A stretch of 64,000 nt of DNA from an uncultured Bacteroidales bacterium (GCA_934725575.1 CAKVCK010000013.1:40710-104709); one strand, 5' to 3'; shown: positions 55,145 through 64,000, numbered from the stretch's first letter. The notes: generated by a model not told the origin, from the letters alone. A program made the numbers and translations.

Positions 55145-57082
55145 ATGCTGTCGATCCGCAAGATAGTTGACAAGATAGTTGACTCGTACTTCTCGAAGCG
55201 CACGTTCCCGTACTGGTGCGTGCTGCTTCTGGACAGTGCCATTCTGTTTTTGTCCGGAGTGTTCGTCTACTGGTGCTTCAACCGTGGCACCGCCCTTCAG
55301 CTGAACTTCTGGCCGTTGACCTACCTGATGCTGCTGTGCGTCGGCGTCCACTTCATATTCTTTGCCATCTTCCGGACATATTCGGGAATCATCCGCTACT
55401 CATCGTTCAACGACCTCATCCGTGTGGCGCAGGCGATGGGATGCTCCGCATTGGCGGTGATAGCCGTCCATTTCTTCACGAACAGCTGCCCGTCTCGGGT
55501 GTTCGCCCACGTGCAGGTGCGGCAGATCCTGATCGCGGAAGCCATCGCGACCGGTTTGATGTGGCTGCTTCGCGTTTCTATCAAATTGGTCTACGACACC
55601 TATTTCCGGACGGAGGGTGCGAAGAATGTCTTCATCTATGGCATCCGCGCCGGCGGCATCGGACTCGCGAAGGCGATCCGCAGCGAGAAACCGATGCACT
55701 ACCATCTCCGAGGCTTCATCTCCCACGATCCGGCGCTTGGAGCCAACGGCACGCGCCTGATGGGCGAGCCGGTCTACGAGGTTGACGCCAGTCTGCCGGA
55801 TGCGATCCGCCGCAATGGGATCGACGCAGTGCTGGTCGCTCCGGGCAGGATCGACAAGTTCCGCAACGACACGGCTCTTCAGGACTACATCCTGGAAAGC
55901 GGCGCAAGAATATTCTCGGCCAACAATGTCGTTGACACCGAGCATGATGCGATCAAGGGAGCGCCGACCTTGAAGGAGGTCAGCATCGAGGATCTTTTGC
56001 CTCGTGACGAGATCTGCGTCGACCTGGAATCCGTGGCCGAGTCCCTCCGTGGGAAGCGCATCCTGATCACTGGTTCCGCCGGAAGCATCGGCAGCGAGAT
56101 CGTCCGCCAGGTCGCGTCGTTCGCACCTTCGAAGATGATGCTGATCGACTCCGCGGAGACTCCGCAGCACGACATCCGCAGGATGATGGCGCATGACTTC
56201 CCATCTGTGCCATGCGCCACCGTGGTGACGTCGATCACCAAGGCTGACAGGATGGAGAACATATTTAAAACGTTCCTTCCTGAATATGTCTTCCACGCCG
56301 CGGCGTACAAGCACGTTCCGATGATGGAGGACAACCCTTGCGAGAGCATCCAGAACAACGTCCTCGGCACGAAGATCCTGGCCGACCTTTCGGTCAAATA
56401 CGGCGTGCGCCGCTTCGTGATGGTGTCCACCGACAAGGCGGTGAACCCGACGAACGTGATGGGATGCAGCAAACGAATATGCGAGGTCTATGTTCAGAGC
56501 CTGAACAAGGCGGAGCGTGACGGCGTGGTGAAGGGGCAGACCCAGTTCATCACCACCCGCTTCGGCAACGTCCTCGGCTCCAACGGCTCCGTGATCCCGA
56601 TTTTCGAGCGCCAGATCAAGGCCGGCGGCCCGGTGACGGTGACGGACCCCAACATCATAAGGTACTTCATGCTGATTCCCGAGGCCTGCGAGCTGGTCCT
56701 TGAGGCCGGCACGAAGGGCGAGGGCGGCGAGATCTTCGTCTTCGACATGGGCAAGCCGGTGCGCATCGCCGACCTGGCGCGTCGCATGATCGAGCTGAGC
56801 GGGGCGAAGGGCGTGGAGATCAAGTACACCGGCCTGAGGGACGGGGAGAAGCTCTACGAGGAGGTCCTGAGCGAGTCGGAGGCGACGAAGCCGTCGTTCC
56901 ACGAAAAGATCCGCATCGCCTGTGTCCGTGAATATGACTGGTCCGATGTGAGCCGCGAGATAGACGCCCTGATCGCCCAGTCCCACACCTACGACGACAT
57001 GGCCGTGGTAGCCTCCATGAAGCGCCTGGTCCCCGAGTACATCTCCAACCACTCCAAGTACACCGTCCTTGACCACAAGTAA
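55145..57082 (+). CDS. Membrane-anchored nucleotide-sugar 4,6-dehydratase (CapD/WbpM/PglF type)
   Basis: A 645-residue protein with four N-terminal membrane helices (about 17-140), a CoA-binding-like domain (about 150-290) and a SDR dehydratase domain (from about 300). NAD motif ILITGSAGSIGSEIVRQ; catalytic region VSTDKAVNPTNVMGCSKRICE, the SMK triad typical of this group. Relatives make UDP-4-keto-6-deoxy-GlcNAc, the precursor of bacillosamine- or quinovosamine-type sugars. It lies 46 bases after ugd. With CapE downstream the locus has two 4,6-dehydratases. Confidence 0.9.
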   Translation: MLSIRKIVDKIVDSYFSKRTFPYWCVLLLDSAILFLSGVFVYWCFNRGTALQLNFWPLTYLMLLCVGVHFIFFAIFRTYSGIIRYSSFNDLIRVAQAMGCSALAVIAVHFFTNSCPSRVFAHVQVRQILIAEAIATGLMWLLRVSIKLVYDTYFRTEGAKNVFIYGIRAGGIGLAKAIRSEKPMHYHLRGFISHDPALGANGTRLMGEPVYEVDASLPDAIRRNGIDAVLVAPGRIDKFRNDTALQDYILESGARIFSANNVVDTEHDAIKGAPTLKEVSIEDLLPRDEICVDLESVAESLRGKRILITGSAGSIGSEIVRQVASFAPSKMMLIDSAETPQHDIRRMMAHDFPSVPCATVVTSITKADRMENIFKTFLPEYVFHAAAYKHVPMMEDNPCESIQNNVLGTKILADLSVKYGVRRFVMVSTDKAVNPTNVMGCSKRICEVYVQSLNKAERDGVVKGQTQFITTRFGNVLGSNGSVIPIFERQIKAGGPVTVTDPNIIRYFMLIPEACELVLEAGTKGEGGEIFVFDMGKPVRIADLARRMIELSGAKGVEIKYTGLRDGEKLYEEVLSESEATKPSFHEKIRIACVREYDWSDVSREIDALIAQSHTYDDMAVVASMKRLVPEYISNHSKYTVLDHK

Positions 57083-57091
57083 CCGCCCGAG

Positions 57092-57128
57092 TTTCCGCCT
57101 GCGAGCGTCGGGAAAGGAAAGGCGGAAA
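57092..57128 (+). other. Intergenic hairpin after the membrane dehydratase gene
   Basis: TTTCCGCCT (57092-57100) pairs with AGGCGGAAA (57120-57128). It lies at the border between very GC-rich and more ordinary DNA, ahead of capE. It is followed by AATCATTTG rather than a T run. Confidence 0.5.
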
Positions 57129-57168
57129 AATCATTTGAAAAGTTGACTAATTTAATTATCACAATACC

Positions 57169-58218
57169 ATGAGCATTTTTGCAGGAAAGACATTGATGAT
57201 TACCGGTGGTACCGGTAGCTTCGGGAATGCTGTCCTGAAGCGTTTTCTCAGAACAGACATTGCTGAGATCAGGATTTTTTCACGCGATGAGAAGAAACAG
57301 GATGACATGCGTCATGAGTATCAGGCGAAATACCCTGATGTTGCACACAAGATAAAATTCTACATCGGCGATGTCAGAAGCCTGGAAAGCGTACGCTCCG
57401 CCATGCCGGGCACAGATTACATCTTCCATGCAGCCGCCCTCAAGCAGGTCCCTAGCTGCGAATTCTTCCCGATGGAAGCAGTGAGGACCAATGTGATAGG
57501 CACTGACAATGTTCTTACGGCAGCTATCGAAAACAATGTCGGAGCAGTCATCTGTCTCTCTACCGACAAGGCGGCCTATCCGATCAACGCTATGGGCATC
57601 ACCAAGGCCATAGAGGAGAAAATCGCTGTCGCCAAGAGCCGTAACTCCCGCAACACAAAGATCTGCTGCACGCGTTACGGCAATGTCATGTGCTCCCGCG
57701 GTTCCGTGATTCCTCTATGGATCGAGCAGATCCGCAGCGGCAACCCTATCACTCTTACGGAGCCTAAGATGACACGTTTCATCATGTCCCTCGAAGAGGC
57801 TGTGGACCTGGTGCTTTTCGCATTTGAGCATGGCCACAATGGCGACATTCTCGTTCAGAAAGCTCCGGCATGCACCATCCAGACACAGGCGGAGGCCGTC
57901 TGCGACCTTTTCGGCGGCAAGAAAGAGGACATCAAGGTCATCGGCATCCGTCATGGCGAGAAGATGTACGAGACACTCCTTACCAAGGAAGAATGCGCCA
58001 AAGCCGAGGATATGGGCAACTTCTACCGTGTCCCGGCAGACAACCGCGACCTGAACTATGACCAGTACTTCACCAAGGGTGATGTAAAACGTGCCACCAT
58101 AGAGGAGTTCAATTCTGACAACACTTACCGTCTGAACTTGGAAGAAACAATCGCCAAAATCGGTGCTCTGGAATATATCCAGAACGAATTGAACGGAGTT
58201 GAAAATCTCGCGAAATAA
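57169..58218 (+). CDS. capE: UDP-GlcNAc 4,6-dehydratase/5-epimerase (CapE/FnlA/WbjB)
   Basis: A 349-residue cytosolic SDR enzyme. Nucleotide motif MITGGTGSFGNAVLKRF; catalytic motif STDKAAYPINAMGITKAIEEK; C-terminal RHGEKMYETLLTKEE. It is the first enzyme of UDP-N-acetyl-L-fucosamine synthesis, known from Staphylococcus aureus type 5/8 and Pseudomonas O11. The next two genes encode the other two steps. The stop overlaps the start of capF (TAATG). Codon use is less GC-biased than in the genes before it. Confidence 0.93.
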   Translation: MSIFAGKTLMITGGTGSFGNAVLKRFLRTDIAEIRIFSRDEKKQDDMRHEYQAKYPDVAHKIKFYIGDVRSLESVRSAMPGTDYIFHAAALKQVPSCEFFPMEAVRTNVIGTDNVLTAAIENNVGAVICLSTDKAAYPINAMGITKAIEEKIAVAKSRNSRNTKICCTRYGNVMCSRGSVIPLWIEQIRSGNPITLTEPKMTRFIMSLEEAVDLVLFAFEHGHNGDILVQKAPACTIQTQAEAVCDLFGGKKEDIKVIGIRHGEKMYETLLTKEECAKAEDMGNFYRVPADNRDLNYDQYFTKGDVKRATIEEFNSDNTYRLNLEETIAKIGALEYIQNELNGVENLAK

Positions 58219-59447
58219 TGAAGATTCTGGTTACCGGAGCCAAAGGATTCGTGGGAAAGAACCTTTGCTGCCAACTGAACAACATAAAAGAAGGCAAGGC
58301 CCGCTGCTATGGAGACCTCCAGGTCGATGAAGTATTTGAATACGACATTGATTCGACTCCTGAGCAGCTGGACAGCTGGTGCGGCGAATGCGATTTCGTC
58401 TTCAACCTCGCGGGCGTAAACCGGCCGAAGGACAATGACGAGTTCATGAAGGGCAATTACGGTTTCGCATCCACGCTGCTCGATACATTGAAAAAGCACC
58501 ACAACACTTGTCCTGTGATGCTCTCAAGCTCACAACAAGCCTCATTGACAGGACGTTTCGGAAATAGCGAATATGGCAGGAGCAAGAAAGCCGGCGAGGA
58601 CCTTTTCCTCGAATACGGCAAGGAGACCGGCGCGAAAGTGCTCGTCTATCGTTTCCCGAACCTTTACGGAAAATGGTGCCGTCCGAACTACAATTCGGCC
58701 ATCGCCACGTTCTGCAACAATATCGCCAATGACCTCCCTATCCAGGTCAATGACAGAAGCGTACAGATGGAAATCCTCTACATCGACGATCTGGTCGAGG
58801 AGATGATCTGCGCGCTCAAAGGTCAGGAACATCATTGTGAATTCGAGGGACTTGACGTACTGCCGTCCGCCGAAGGACGTTATTGCTATTGTCCTGTCAC
58901 TCACAAGACTACGCTTGGAGAAATCGTTGATACCATATATGAATGTGCACGAGCAGTGCGTGCCGTGCCGGATTCTGCGGAAGGACCTTCGACGGCTCTC
59001 GAAATGCCGCAAGACGGTCTGCGTTATCGCCTGATGTCCACTTTCCTCAGCTACCTGCCGAAAGAAAAGGCGATTTTCGATTTGAAGATGAACGTGGATC
59101 CGCGAGGGTCGTTTACCGAGCTGGTACACACGCTGAATTGCGGTCAGGTAAGCATCAACATTTCCAAGCCGGGCATCACCAAGGGCCAGCATTGGCATAA
59201 CTCCAAGTGGGAGCAGTTCATCGTGGTTTCCGGTCATGGCCTTATCCAGATGCGCAAAGAGGGTAGTGATGAGGTTCTGAACTATGAAGTCAGCGGCGAC
59301 AAGATCCAGTCTGTCATCATGCTTCCGGGCTATACTCACAACATCATCAATCTTTCCGATACGGAGGACCTCGTGACAGTAATGTATTGCAACGAGGTTT
59401 TCAATCCTGAAAGACCTGACACATATTTCGACCCTGTAGAAAAATAA
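58218..59447 (+). CDS. capF: CapF/WbjC bifunctional epimerase-reductase with cupin domain
   Basis: A 409-residue protein. The N-terminal SDR domain (KILVTGAKGFVGKNL, later YGRSKKAGEDLF) reduces, and the C-terminal cupin (about 290-405; KGQHWHNSKWEQFIVVSGHGLIQMR, metal-binding HxH) epimerises. This domain order is specific to CapF, step two of UDP-N-acetyl-L-fucosamine synthesis. The overlap with capE and the four-base gap to the next gene show a tight co-translated set. Confidence 0.94.
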   Translation: MKILVTGAKGFVGKNLCCQLNNIKEGKARCYGDLQVDEVFEYDIDSTPEQLDSWCGECDFVFNLAGVNRPKDNDEFMKGNYGFASTLLDTLKKHHNTCPVMLSSSQQASLTGRFGNSEYGRSKKAGEDLFLEYGKETGAKVLVYRFPNLYGKWCRPNYNSAIATFCNNIANDLPIQVNDRSVQMEILYIDDLVEEMICALKGQEHHCEFEGLDVLPSAEGRYCYCPVTHKTTLGEIVDTIYECARAVRAVPDSAEGPSTALEMPQDGLRYRLMSTFLSYLPKEKAIFDLKMNVDPRGSFTELVHTLNCGQVSINISKPGITKGQHWHNSKWEQFIVVSGHGLIQMRKEGSDEVLNYEVSGDKIQSVIMLPGYTHNIINLSDTEDLVTVMYCNEVFNPERPDTYFDPVEK

Positions 59448-59451
59448 AAAC

Positions 59452-60642
59452 ATGGAAAAGACTCCTAAATTCGATTATTCAGATATCCACTGGAAGGAAA
59501 ACGGCAAACTGAAACTTGTCATAGTGGTAGGAACCCGTCCTGAGATTATCAGGCTGGCTGCAGTTATCACCAAGTGCCGTCATTACTTCGACGTGATACT
59601 TGCACATACCGGTCAGAACTACGACTACAATCTGAACGGCATCTTCTTCAGAGATCTCAAACTCGCTGAGCCGGAAGTATATATGGATGCGGTAGGTGAC
59701 GACCTCGGCGCAACATGCGGCAATATCATCAATTGCTCATATAAACTTTTTGCACAGACTAATCCGGATGCAGTGCTGGTTCTCGGTGACACTAACAGCT
59801 GTCTCTCAGTTATCGGTGCCAAGCGTCTTCATATTCCGATTTTCCACATGGAGGCCGGTAACCGCTGCAAAGACGAATGCCTTCCGGAGGAGACTAACCG
59901 TCGTATCGTAGATATTATATCCGATGTGAACCTAGCATATTCCGAGCATGCACGCCGCTACCTTGCGGACTGCGGACTGCCGAAGGAACGTACTTATGTC
60001 ACTGGCTCACCAATGGCAGAAGTACTCCACAACAATCTCGCTGAAATCGAGGCAAGTGATGTCCATAAACGTCTCGGATTGGAGAAAGGCAAGTATATCC
60101 TGTTAAGTGCACATAGAGAGGAGAATATCGATACTGAGAAGAACTTCCTCAGTCTCTTCAATGCCATCAACAAGTTGGCCGAGAAGTATGACATGCCGAT
60201 ACTTTACAGCTGTCATCCGCGTTCCCGCAACCGTCTCGCAGCATCAGGCTTCAAACTGGACCCACGTGTAATCCAGCACGAACCTCTTGGTTTCCATGAC
60301 TATAACTGCCTTCAGATGAATGCGTTTGCCGTAGTCAGTGACTCCGGTACTCTTCCAGAAGAAAGTTCATTCTTTACCAGTGTAGGACATCCGTTCCCTG
60401 CCATCTGTATTCGAACCTCTACCGAGCGTCCGGAATCACTCGACAAGGCTGGATTCATTCTCTCAGGCATCGACACCAAGGGCTTACTCCAGTCAGTGGA
60501 GACTGCCGTAGAACTAGTGAAAAATGGAGACTACGGAACTCCTGTTCCTGACTACACAGACGAGAATGTCAGCACGAAAGTCGTGAAGATAATTCAGAGC
60601 TACGTGGGAGTAGTGAACAAGATGGTCTGGCGAAAATTCTAA
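59452..60642 (+). CDS. capG: UDP-N-acetylglucosamine 2-epimerase family (CapG/FnlC/WbjD)
   Basis: A 396-residue non-hydrolysing 2-epimerase-fold enzyme: VVGTRPEIIRLAAVITKC, FHMEAGNRCKDECLPEETNRRI, then SCHPRSRNRL and SDSGTLPEESSFF. The family includes WecB, but its position as third gene after capE and capF makes the C2 epimerase of UDP-N-acetyl-L-fucosamine synthesis the best call. With this gene the pathway is complete. It is the last intact gene before 1.85 kb without a working gene. Confidence 0.92.
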   Translation: MEKTPKFDYSDIHWKENGKLKLVIVVGTRPEIIRLAAVITKCRHYFDVILAHTGQNYDYNLNGIFFRDLKLAEPEVYMDAVGDDLGATCGNIINCSYKLFAQTNPDAVLVLGDTNSCLSVIGAKRLHIPIFHMEAGNRCKDECLPEETNRRIVDIISDVNLAYSEHARRYLADCGLPKERTYVTGSPMAEVLHNNLAEIEASDVHKRLGLEKGKYILLSAHREENIDTEKNFLSLFNAINKLAEKYDMPILYSCHPRSRNRLAASGFKLDPRVIQHEPLGFHDYNCLQMNAFAVVSDSGTLPEESSFFTSVGHPFPAICIRTSTERPESLDKAGFILSGIDTKGLLQSVETAVELVKNGDYGTPVPDYTDENVSTKVVKIIQSYVGVVNKMVWRKF

Positions 60643-61400
60643 AATATGGAAGCTGTTGTATAGGTAATTCCGCATGGAATGTGGTTCGATACCACCAACA
60701 GCTACGACATGAGATTCCATGGAATATGATAATGCGAGGCATCTATTTTGTCTGATAATTGAAAGTATAAAATTGATTGTTTTGCACGTTGATCTTTCTC
60801 TCTTAGAGTTTGTTGACGGATAGTGAGAAATGTGCCCTGGAAATCATCTCGAGGATGTGTTGACATTAATTGAGCTACTTATTGGAACAATAACAGCAGG
60901 GATAGTACTTGTGATCTCGGAAATATCATGTCTAGGATGAAGCTGCTATCCGGTAATTTTCTTTGGTAATCATGTAGAAAACGTGGTGTAGTTGGCGGAC
61001 AGAATAGAACAAAGATTTTTTTGGCTGCTGTCTGACACGGAAATATGCAGACAATGCCGTACTCTTGCTGGGGAACTGTCCCCTTGTTAAGAAAAGCCGA
61101 CAAAAAATTCCGGCCGAAACGACCAGTATAGATATAAAATTGAAATTTTGAGGAGTCGGATGCGGAAATTGAACGGGATTGTCTACTGCTTCGCTCAGAT
61201 TGAAAACATTAAACGACAGTCCCTAAATAATATTAATGTTCCATTTTAATGGGACATTAGTCAAACGAGGTGTTGTTTCCATAAAGTTAATATATGGTTA
61301 AATTCAAAAGTGCATAAAAAGGAATATGCTCTTTTGTATCGCATTAACACATATGAAATCATTGCTGTTTGGTAAAAGTTCCGGACGATTATTATAAAGT
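60643..61400. other. Gene-free stretch inside the exopolysaccharide locus
   Basis: I find no supportable gene on either strand; the frames are broken by many stops. An imperfect palindrome, AATGTTCCATT with AATGGGACATT, lies at about 61236-61258. A run of about 90 open codons with one internal stop (about 60,985-61,250, plus strand) could be the remains of a gene, but I do not recognise it. GC content drops through this stretch. It probably represents decayed or deleted genes next to an insertion sequence. Confidence 0.55.
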
Positions 61401-62354
61401 TTAACAATTAAACAAATTTGGTTCGGTTGAATCATCAAGTTCATTGACAGTATTGCAGTTAGGTTTTGCAAAGAGGTCTCTGAGATTGGTTGTATCTGCA
61501 AGTGAGATACATACAATCTGCAATATCTCGTAAATTGACCGTTCAACATTCATCTTCTTCTGCACAGTGGCCATCATGCAATAGGCTATGATTGCGGAGT
61601 AAATCTGAATGAGCACTGCGTTTTCTGAAGTACCCCCAGAACTTTTTTATCTTCAGATGTTGCTTAATCCATTTGAAGAAAAGTTCGATCTGCCACCTGT
61701 TGTGATATAGTTGAGCGACTATTACTGGACAGATAGTCAGAGCATTAGTGAAGAAATTAAACTTCTTTTTATTCTCTTTATCCGAATAGATGACTCTGCG
61801 GATCTTGTCAGGATACTTCTCCATTGTTCTTGTATCATGGAACTGTACTAGAGTTATGTAAAAAGGGTAGGTATTTGCGTCTCAAGATCATACAAAGTGT
61901 GTATCTTGATTCCTCCTCTCCTCTTTCTGAACAGAGCCCATTCAAAGGTGCTCAGACTTAAGTCAACTGTCGTAGAAGCAAAGGCATAGACGTTTCCATT
62001 CAGCTTGAAGATGTCAACGATTCGGCATCGTTGAGCCTCCGAGATGACTTTGTAGGCAAACCCCTCGAAAATGCGATAATCCCGCCTCGTGTTGGCATCT
62101 GCAAGAGTACTCTTGGCAGCATGCTTGCCAAATCCAAGGAGATAAGCTTTGGATGCATGTGCCTGGGTTGCCAGAACAACATCTCGAAGACTTTCACGGT
62201 TGGATAGCTGACCGAACATCAATACGCAAAGTTGGTTATAGCAGGTGAACTGCTTGACATATTTGTCACCACCATATTTCCTTGCGAGATAGTTGAAATC
62301 GTTGCGATCGAGGAAGTCTAGGAGCTGAGAGAACACGTATTTTCCTTTATTCAT
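61401..62354 (-). pseudogene. Degenerate IS4-type (DUF4372 + DDE) transposase
   Basis: The N-terminal 166 residues are intact from the ATG at 62354 (MNKGKYVFSQLLDFLDRNDFN, the DUF4372 opening) to KIHTLYDLETQIPTLFT, then a stop at 61854. The frame resumes near 61848 with VQFHDTRTMEKYPDKIRRVIY and continues through LYHNRWQIELFFKWIKQHLKIKKFWG, the conserved C-terminal YREK-like region. So about 85 residues between, with part of the DDE core, are deleted. At about 61631 one extra base shifts the frame; the ending resumes as VLIQIYSAIIAYCMM to LFNC. Two independent lesions make it inactive. Clear terminal inverted repeats were not found. Confidence 0.85.
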
Positions 62355-62489
62355 ATGCCATTCTACGTTAGTCTGGCAAAGATAAATTCAAATCGGTTGA
62401 CTCGAAAAACCTCTATAACTACCTAACTTTCAATATTTTCAAAGAGCTTTTATGATTTTTTACCGGACACTAATGGTAGATAATAAATA

Positions 62490-63752
62490 ATGAACAAGAT
62501 AACAGAAATAAAAAATAAAATAAATAGTAGTAAAAATGGTAAAACCGTCTTTGCGAATTTTGGCTATTTGTCACTATTGCAAATAGCTGGCTATGTGTTT
62601 CCATTGATAACAATGCCGTATCTTGCACGTGTGATAGGTGCAGATGGCTTTGGAAAGATTGCATTTGCGTCAGCTATTGTTGTATGGATTCAGACAATAT
62701 CCGATTGGGGCTTTAATCTTACTGCAACTCGTGATGTTGCGCAAAATAGAAACGACAAAGAAAAAGTATCCAGAATTTTTAGTAATGTATTATGGGCTAG
62801 ATGTATTTTGACTATACTATCAGGGTTGATTCTTTTGTTTGTAGTATTGGTTGTTCCATACCTTAGGGAAAATGCAGATATTATTTTTGTTACTTTTCTA
62901 TTGGTTCCTGGCTACATCTTATTTCCTGAGTGGTTCTTTCAAGCAATAGAAAGGATGAAATACACCACGATTTTTAATCTTATCATAAAGCTGATATTTA
63001 CAATATCTGTATTTATATTTATACATAAAAGGGAGGATTATTTAATACAACCTCTTTTGACTACAATAGGATATTTATTATGTGGCATAGGAGCTTTATA
63101 TCTGATATTAAAAAAATGGGGTTATACTTTATATAAACCCGAGTTGACAGAAATACTTGAAACCATACGAAATAGTGCGGATGTGTTTATCAACAATTTG
63201 ATGCCAAATCTATATAATAGTTTCTCTGTTATGCTTCTTGGCTTTTTCTGTGGTTCTACAGCTAATGGCGTGTATGATGGTGGAAATAAGTTCCCTACTA
63301 TTTTTTATAATTTTCAATCAGTACTATCAAGAGCCTTTTATCCCTTCTTGGCAAGACGTCCAGATAAACATTCTTTTTATGCAAAATTGAATATAGGATC
63401 AGCACTGATAGGAGCTGTTTTCCTTATAGCGATATCTCCATTTGTCATTAAAATAATGTTGGGAGATGAATTCGAAAAGTCTGTTATTGTAATGCAGATA
63501 CTATCTTTTTCTGTAGTATTTCTTGCTATGAGTTATACCTATGGTACTAATTACTTAATAATTAATCACAAAGAAAAGCCTTTAAGAAACTTAACTTTTG
63601 TATCATCTATAGTAGGAATGTGTGTTTCGATACCATTAGTCTATTATTTCTCATATATAGGTGCTGCAGTAACAGTATTGTTTTGCAGAGGACTGTTAGG
63701 AATAGGGTCTTATGTGTTGGCAAAATATATTAACGATAATAATCTTAGATAA
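62490..63752 (+). CDS. wzx: Wzx-type oligosaccharide flippase
   Basis: A 420-residue integral membrane protein of the polysaccharide transporter (PST/RfbX) family with about twelve hydrophobic segments. The opening FANFGYLSLLQIAGYVFPLITMPYLARVIGADGFG is typical. Wzx flips lipid-linked repeat units across the inner membrane for Wzy-dependent assembly. The gene is very AT-rich (about one third GC) with codons unlike the rest of the window, so it was probably acquired separately. Its start, 130 bases after the transposase remnant's start and divergent from it, is preceded by AT-rich sequence. Confidence 0.92.
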   Translation: MNKITEIKNKINSSKNGKTVFANFGYLSLLQIAGYVFPLITMPYLARVIGADGFGKIAFASAIVVWIQTISDWGFNLTATRDVAQNRNDKEKVSRIFSNVLWARCILTILSGLILLFVVLVVPYLRENADIIFVTFLLVPGYILFPEWFFQAIERMKYTTIFNLIIKLIFTISVFIFIHKREDYLIQPLLTTIGYLLCGIGALYLILKKWGYTLYKPELTEILETIRNSADVFINNLMPNLYNSFSVMLLGFFCGSTANGVYDGGNKFPTIFYNFQSVLSRAFYPFLARRPDKHSFYAKLNIGSALIGAVFLIAISPFVIKIMLGDEFEKSVIVMQILSFSVVFLAMSYTYGTNYLIINHKEKPLRNLTFVSSIVGMCVSIPLVYYFSYIGAAVTVLFCRGLLGIGSYVLAKYINDNNLR

Positions 63753-63944
63753 TATGAATATAGTAAGTCGTTTTAAAGTATATAACAAGAGTTGTTTTTG
63801 CTTTGAAAGATTTCGCAATTCGTAATGAAAAACTTTTGGAGGAAAAAGACATTCGTAATCACGGTTTACAAAAGGTTTTTGATCAATGTTTTTATAGATA
63901 ACGCTCTATAAATATTAACTTATATCAATAGTTCGTTAATTTTT

Positions 63945-63965
63945 CCAGGGCCTAAGCGGCCCTGG
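63945..63965. other. GC-rich hairpin near the window end
   Basis: CCAGGGCC and GGCCCTGG form a perfect eight-base stem around TAAGC in otherwise AT-rich DNA. Downstream is GTTCTTTGAAAAG, which resembles a Bacteroidetes promoter upstream region, cut off by the window end. Between wzx and the hairpin I see only two frames of under 30 codons. Confidence 0.5.
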
Positions 63966-64000
63966 CAGTAAATAAAACCAGTTCTTTGAAAAGTTTGTCA

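Noticed and set aside
55400..57076. Long minus-strand open frame opposite the membrane dehydratase gene
   Set aside because: Same cause as above: GC-biased codons of the real plus-strand gene.
61230..62480. Terminal inverted repeats of the insertion sequence (GGGACATTAG left, CCGGACACTAATGG right)
   Set aside because: The similarity is short and gapped, and a second CCGGAC on the left is in direct orientation. I could not fix the ends.

Overview
The window comes from a member of the Bacteroidales. It carries a SusC/SusD pair, BACON and BspA-like surface lipoproteins, a short 287-residue housekeeping sigma factor, an UpxY-type NusG paralogue at the head of an exopolysaccharide operon, a GIN-domain protein, promoters of the Bacteroides type (TTG, about 20 bases, TAnnTTTG) and AT-rich leaders without Shine-Dalgarno sites. 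The core is moderately GC-rich (mid-50s percent by eye). That fits a gut or rumen lineage close to Rikenellaceae or Cryptobacteroides, but I cannot fix the genus from sequence alone.

Layout. 1-7.9 kb (minus): one tight operon with an M28 peptidase, an MsbA-like ABC exporter, a CBM9-like protein, a VanZ protein, a large amidase/golvesin protein and a cysteine desulfidase cut by the window edge. 8.0-13.6 kb: TPR protein, MBL-fold hydrolase, metal-chelate binding lipoprotein and a PatB-type C-S lyase. 13.6-14.0 kb: a non-coding block of repeats and hairpins. 14.0-23.3 kb: housekeeping genes dnaN with a DEDDh exonuclease, htrA, rpoD, argS and a YgiQ-type radical SAM protein. 23.4-27.9 kb: small envelope hydrolase, LytTR regulator, acyl-ACP thioesterase and an ECF sigma/putative anti-sigma/GIN operon. 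28.0-45.1 kb (minus): an eight-gene, 17-kb envelope operon with two BACON-type lipoproteins, a 1186-residue leucine-rich-repeat protein, a subtilisin-like protease, a fibronectin-type lipoprotein, SusC, SusD and a final lipoprotein. It ends in a clear intrinsic terminator and has a terminator-like hairpin in its leader. 45.5-49.5 kb: DUF4491 protein, S9 peptidase and HAD phosphatase. 49.6-64 kb (plus): an exopolysaccharide locus with a G10 tract, promoter, structured leader, UpxY-like antiterminator, Wza, Wzc, Ugd, a membrane-bound nucleotide-sugar dehydratase, the CapE/CapF/CapG set for UDP-N-acetyl-L-fucosamine, a gene-free stretch, a broken IS4-type transposase and a Wzx flippase in AT-rich DNA.

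How the parts fit. The 28-45 kb operon looks like a nutrient-uptake locus aimed at protein or peptide: it has a protease and adhesive repeat proteins but no glycoside hydrolase, lyase, esterase or sulfatase. The exopolysaccharide locus is compositionally mosaic (very GC-rich from wza to the dehydratase, intermediate in the FucNAc genes, AT-rich around wzx), as expected of a locus built by horizontal exchange.

The strongest unexplained signal is a large excess of the hexamer GAATAT, on both strands, in all codon frames and between genes, which vanishes in the GC-rich wza/wzc DNA. Counts were made by eye. No RNA genes or CRISPR arrays were seen.
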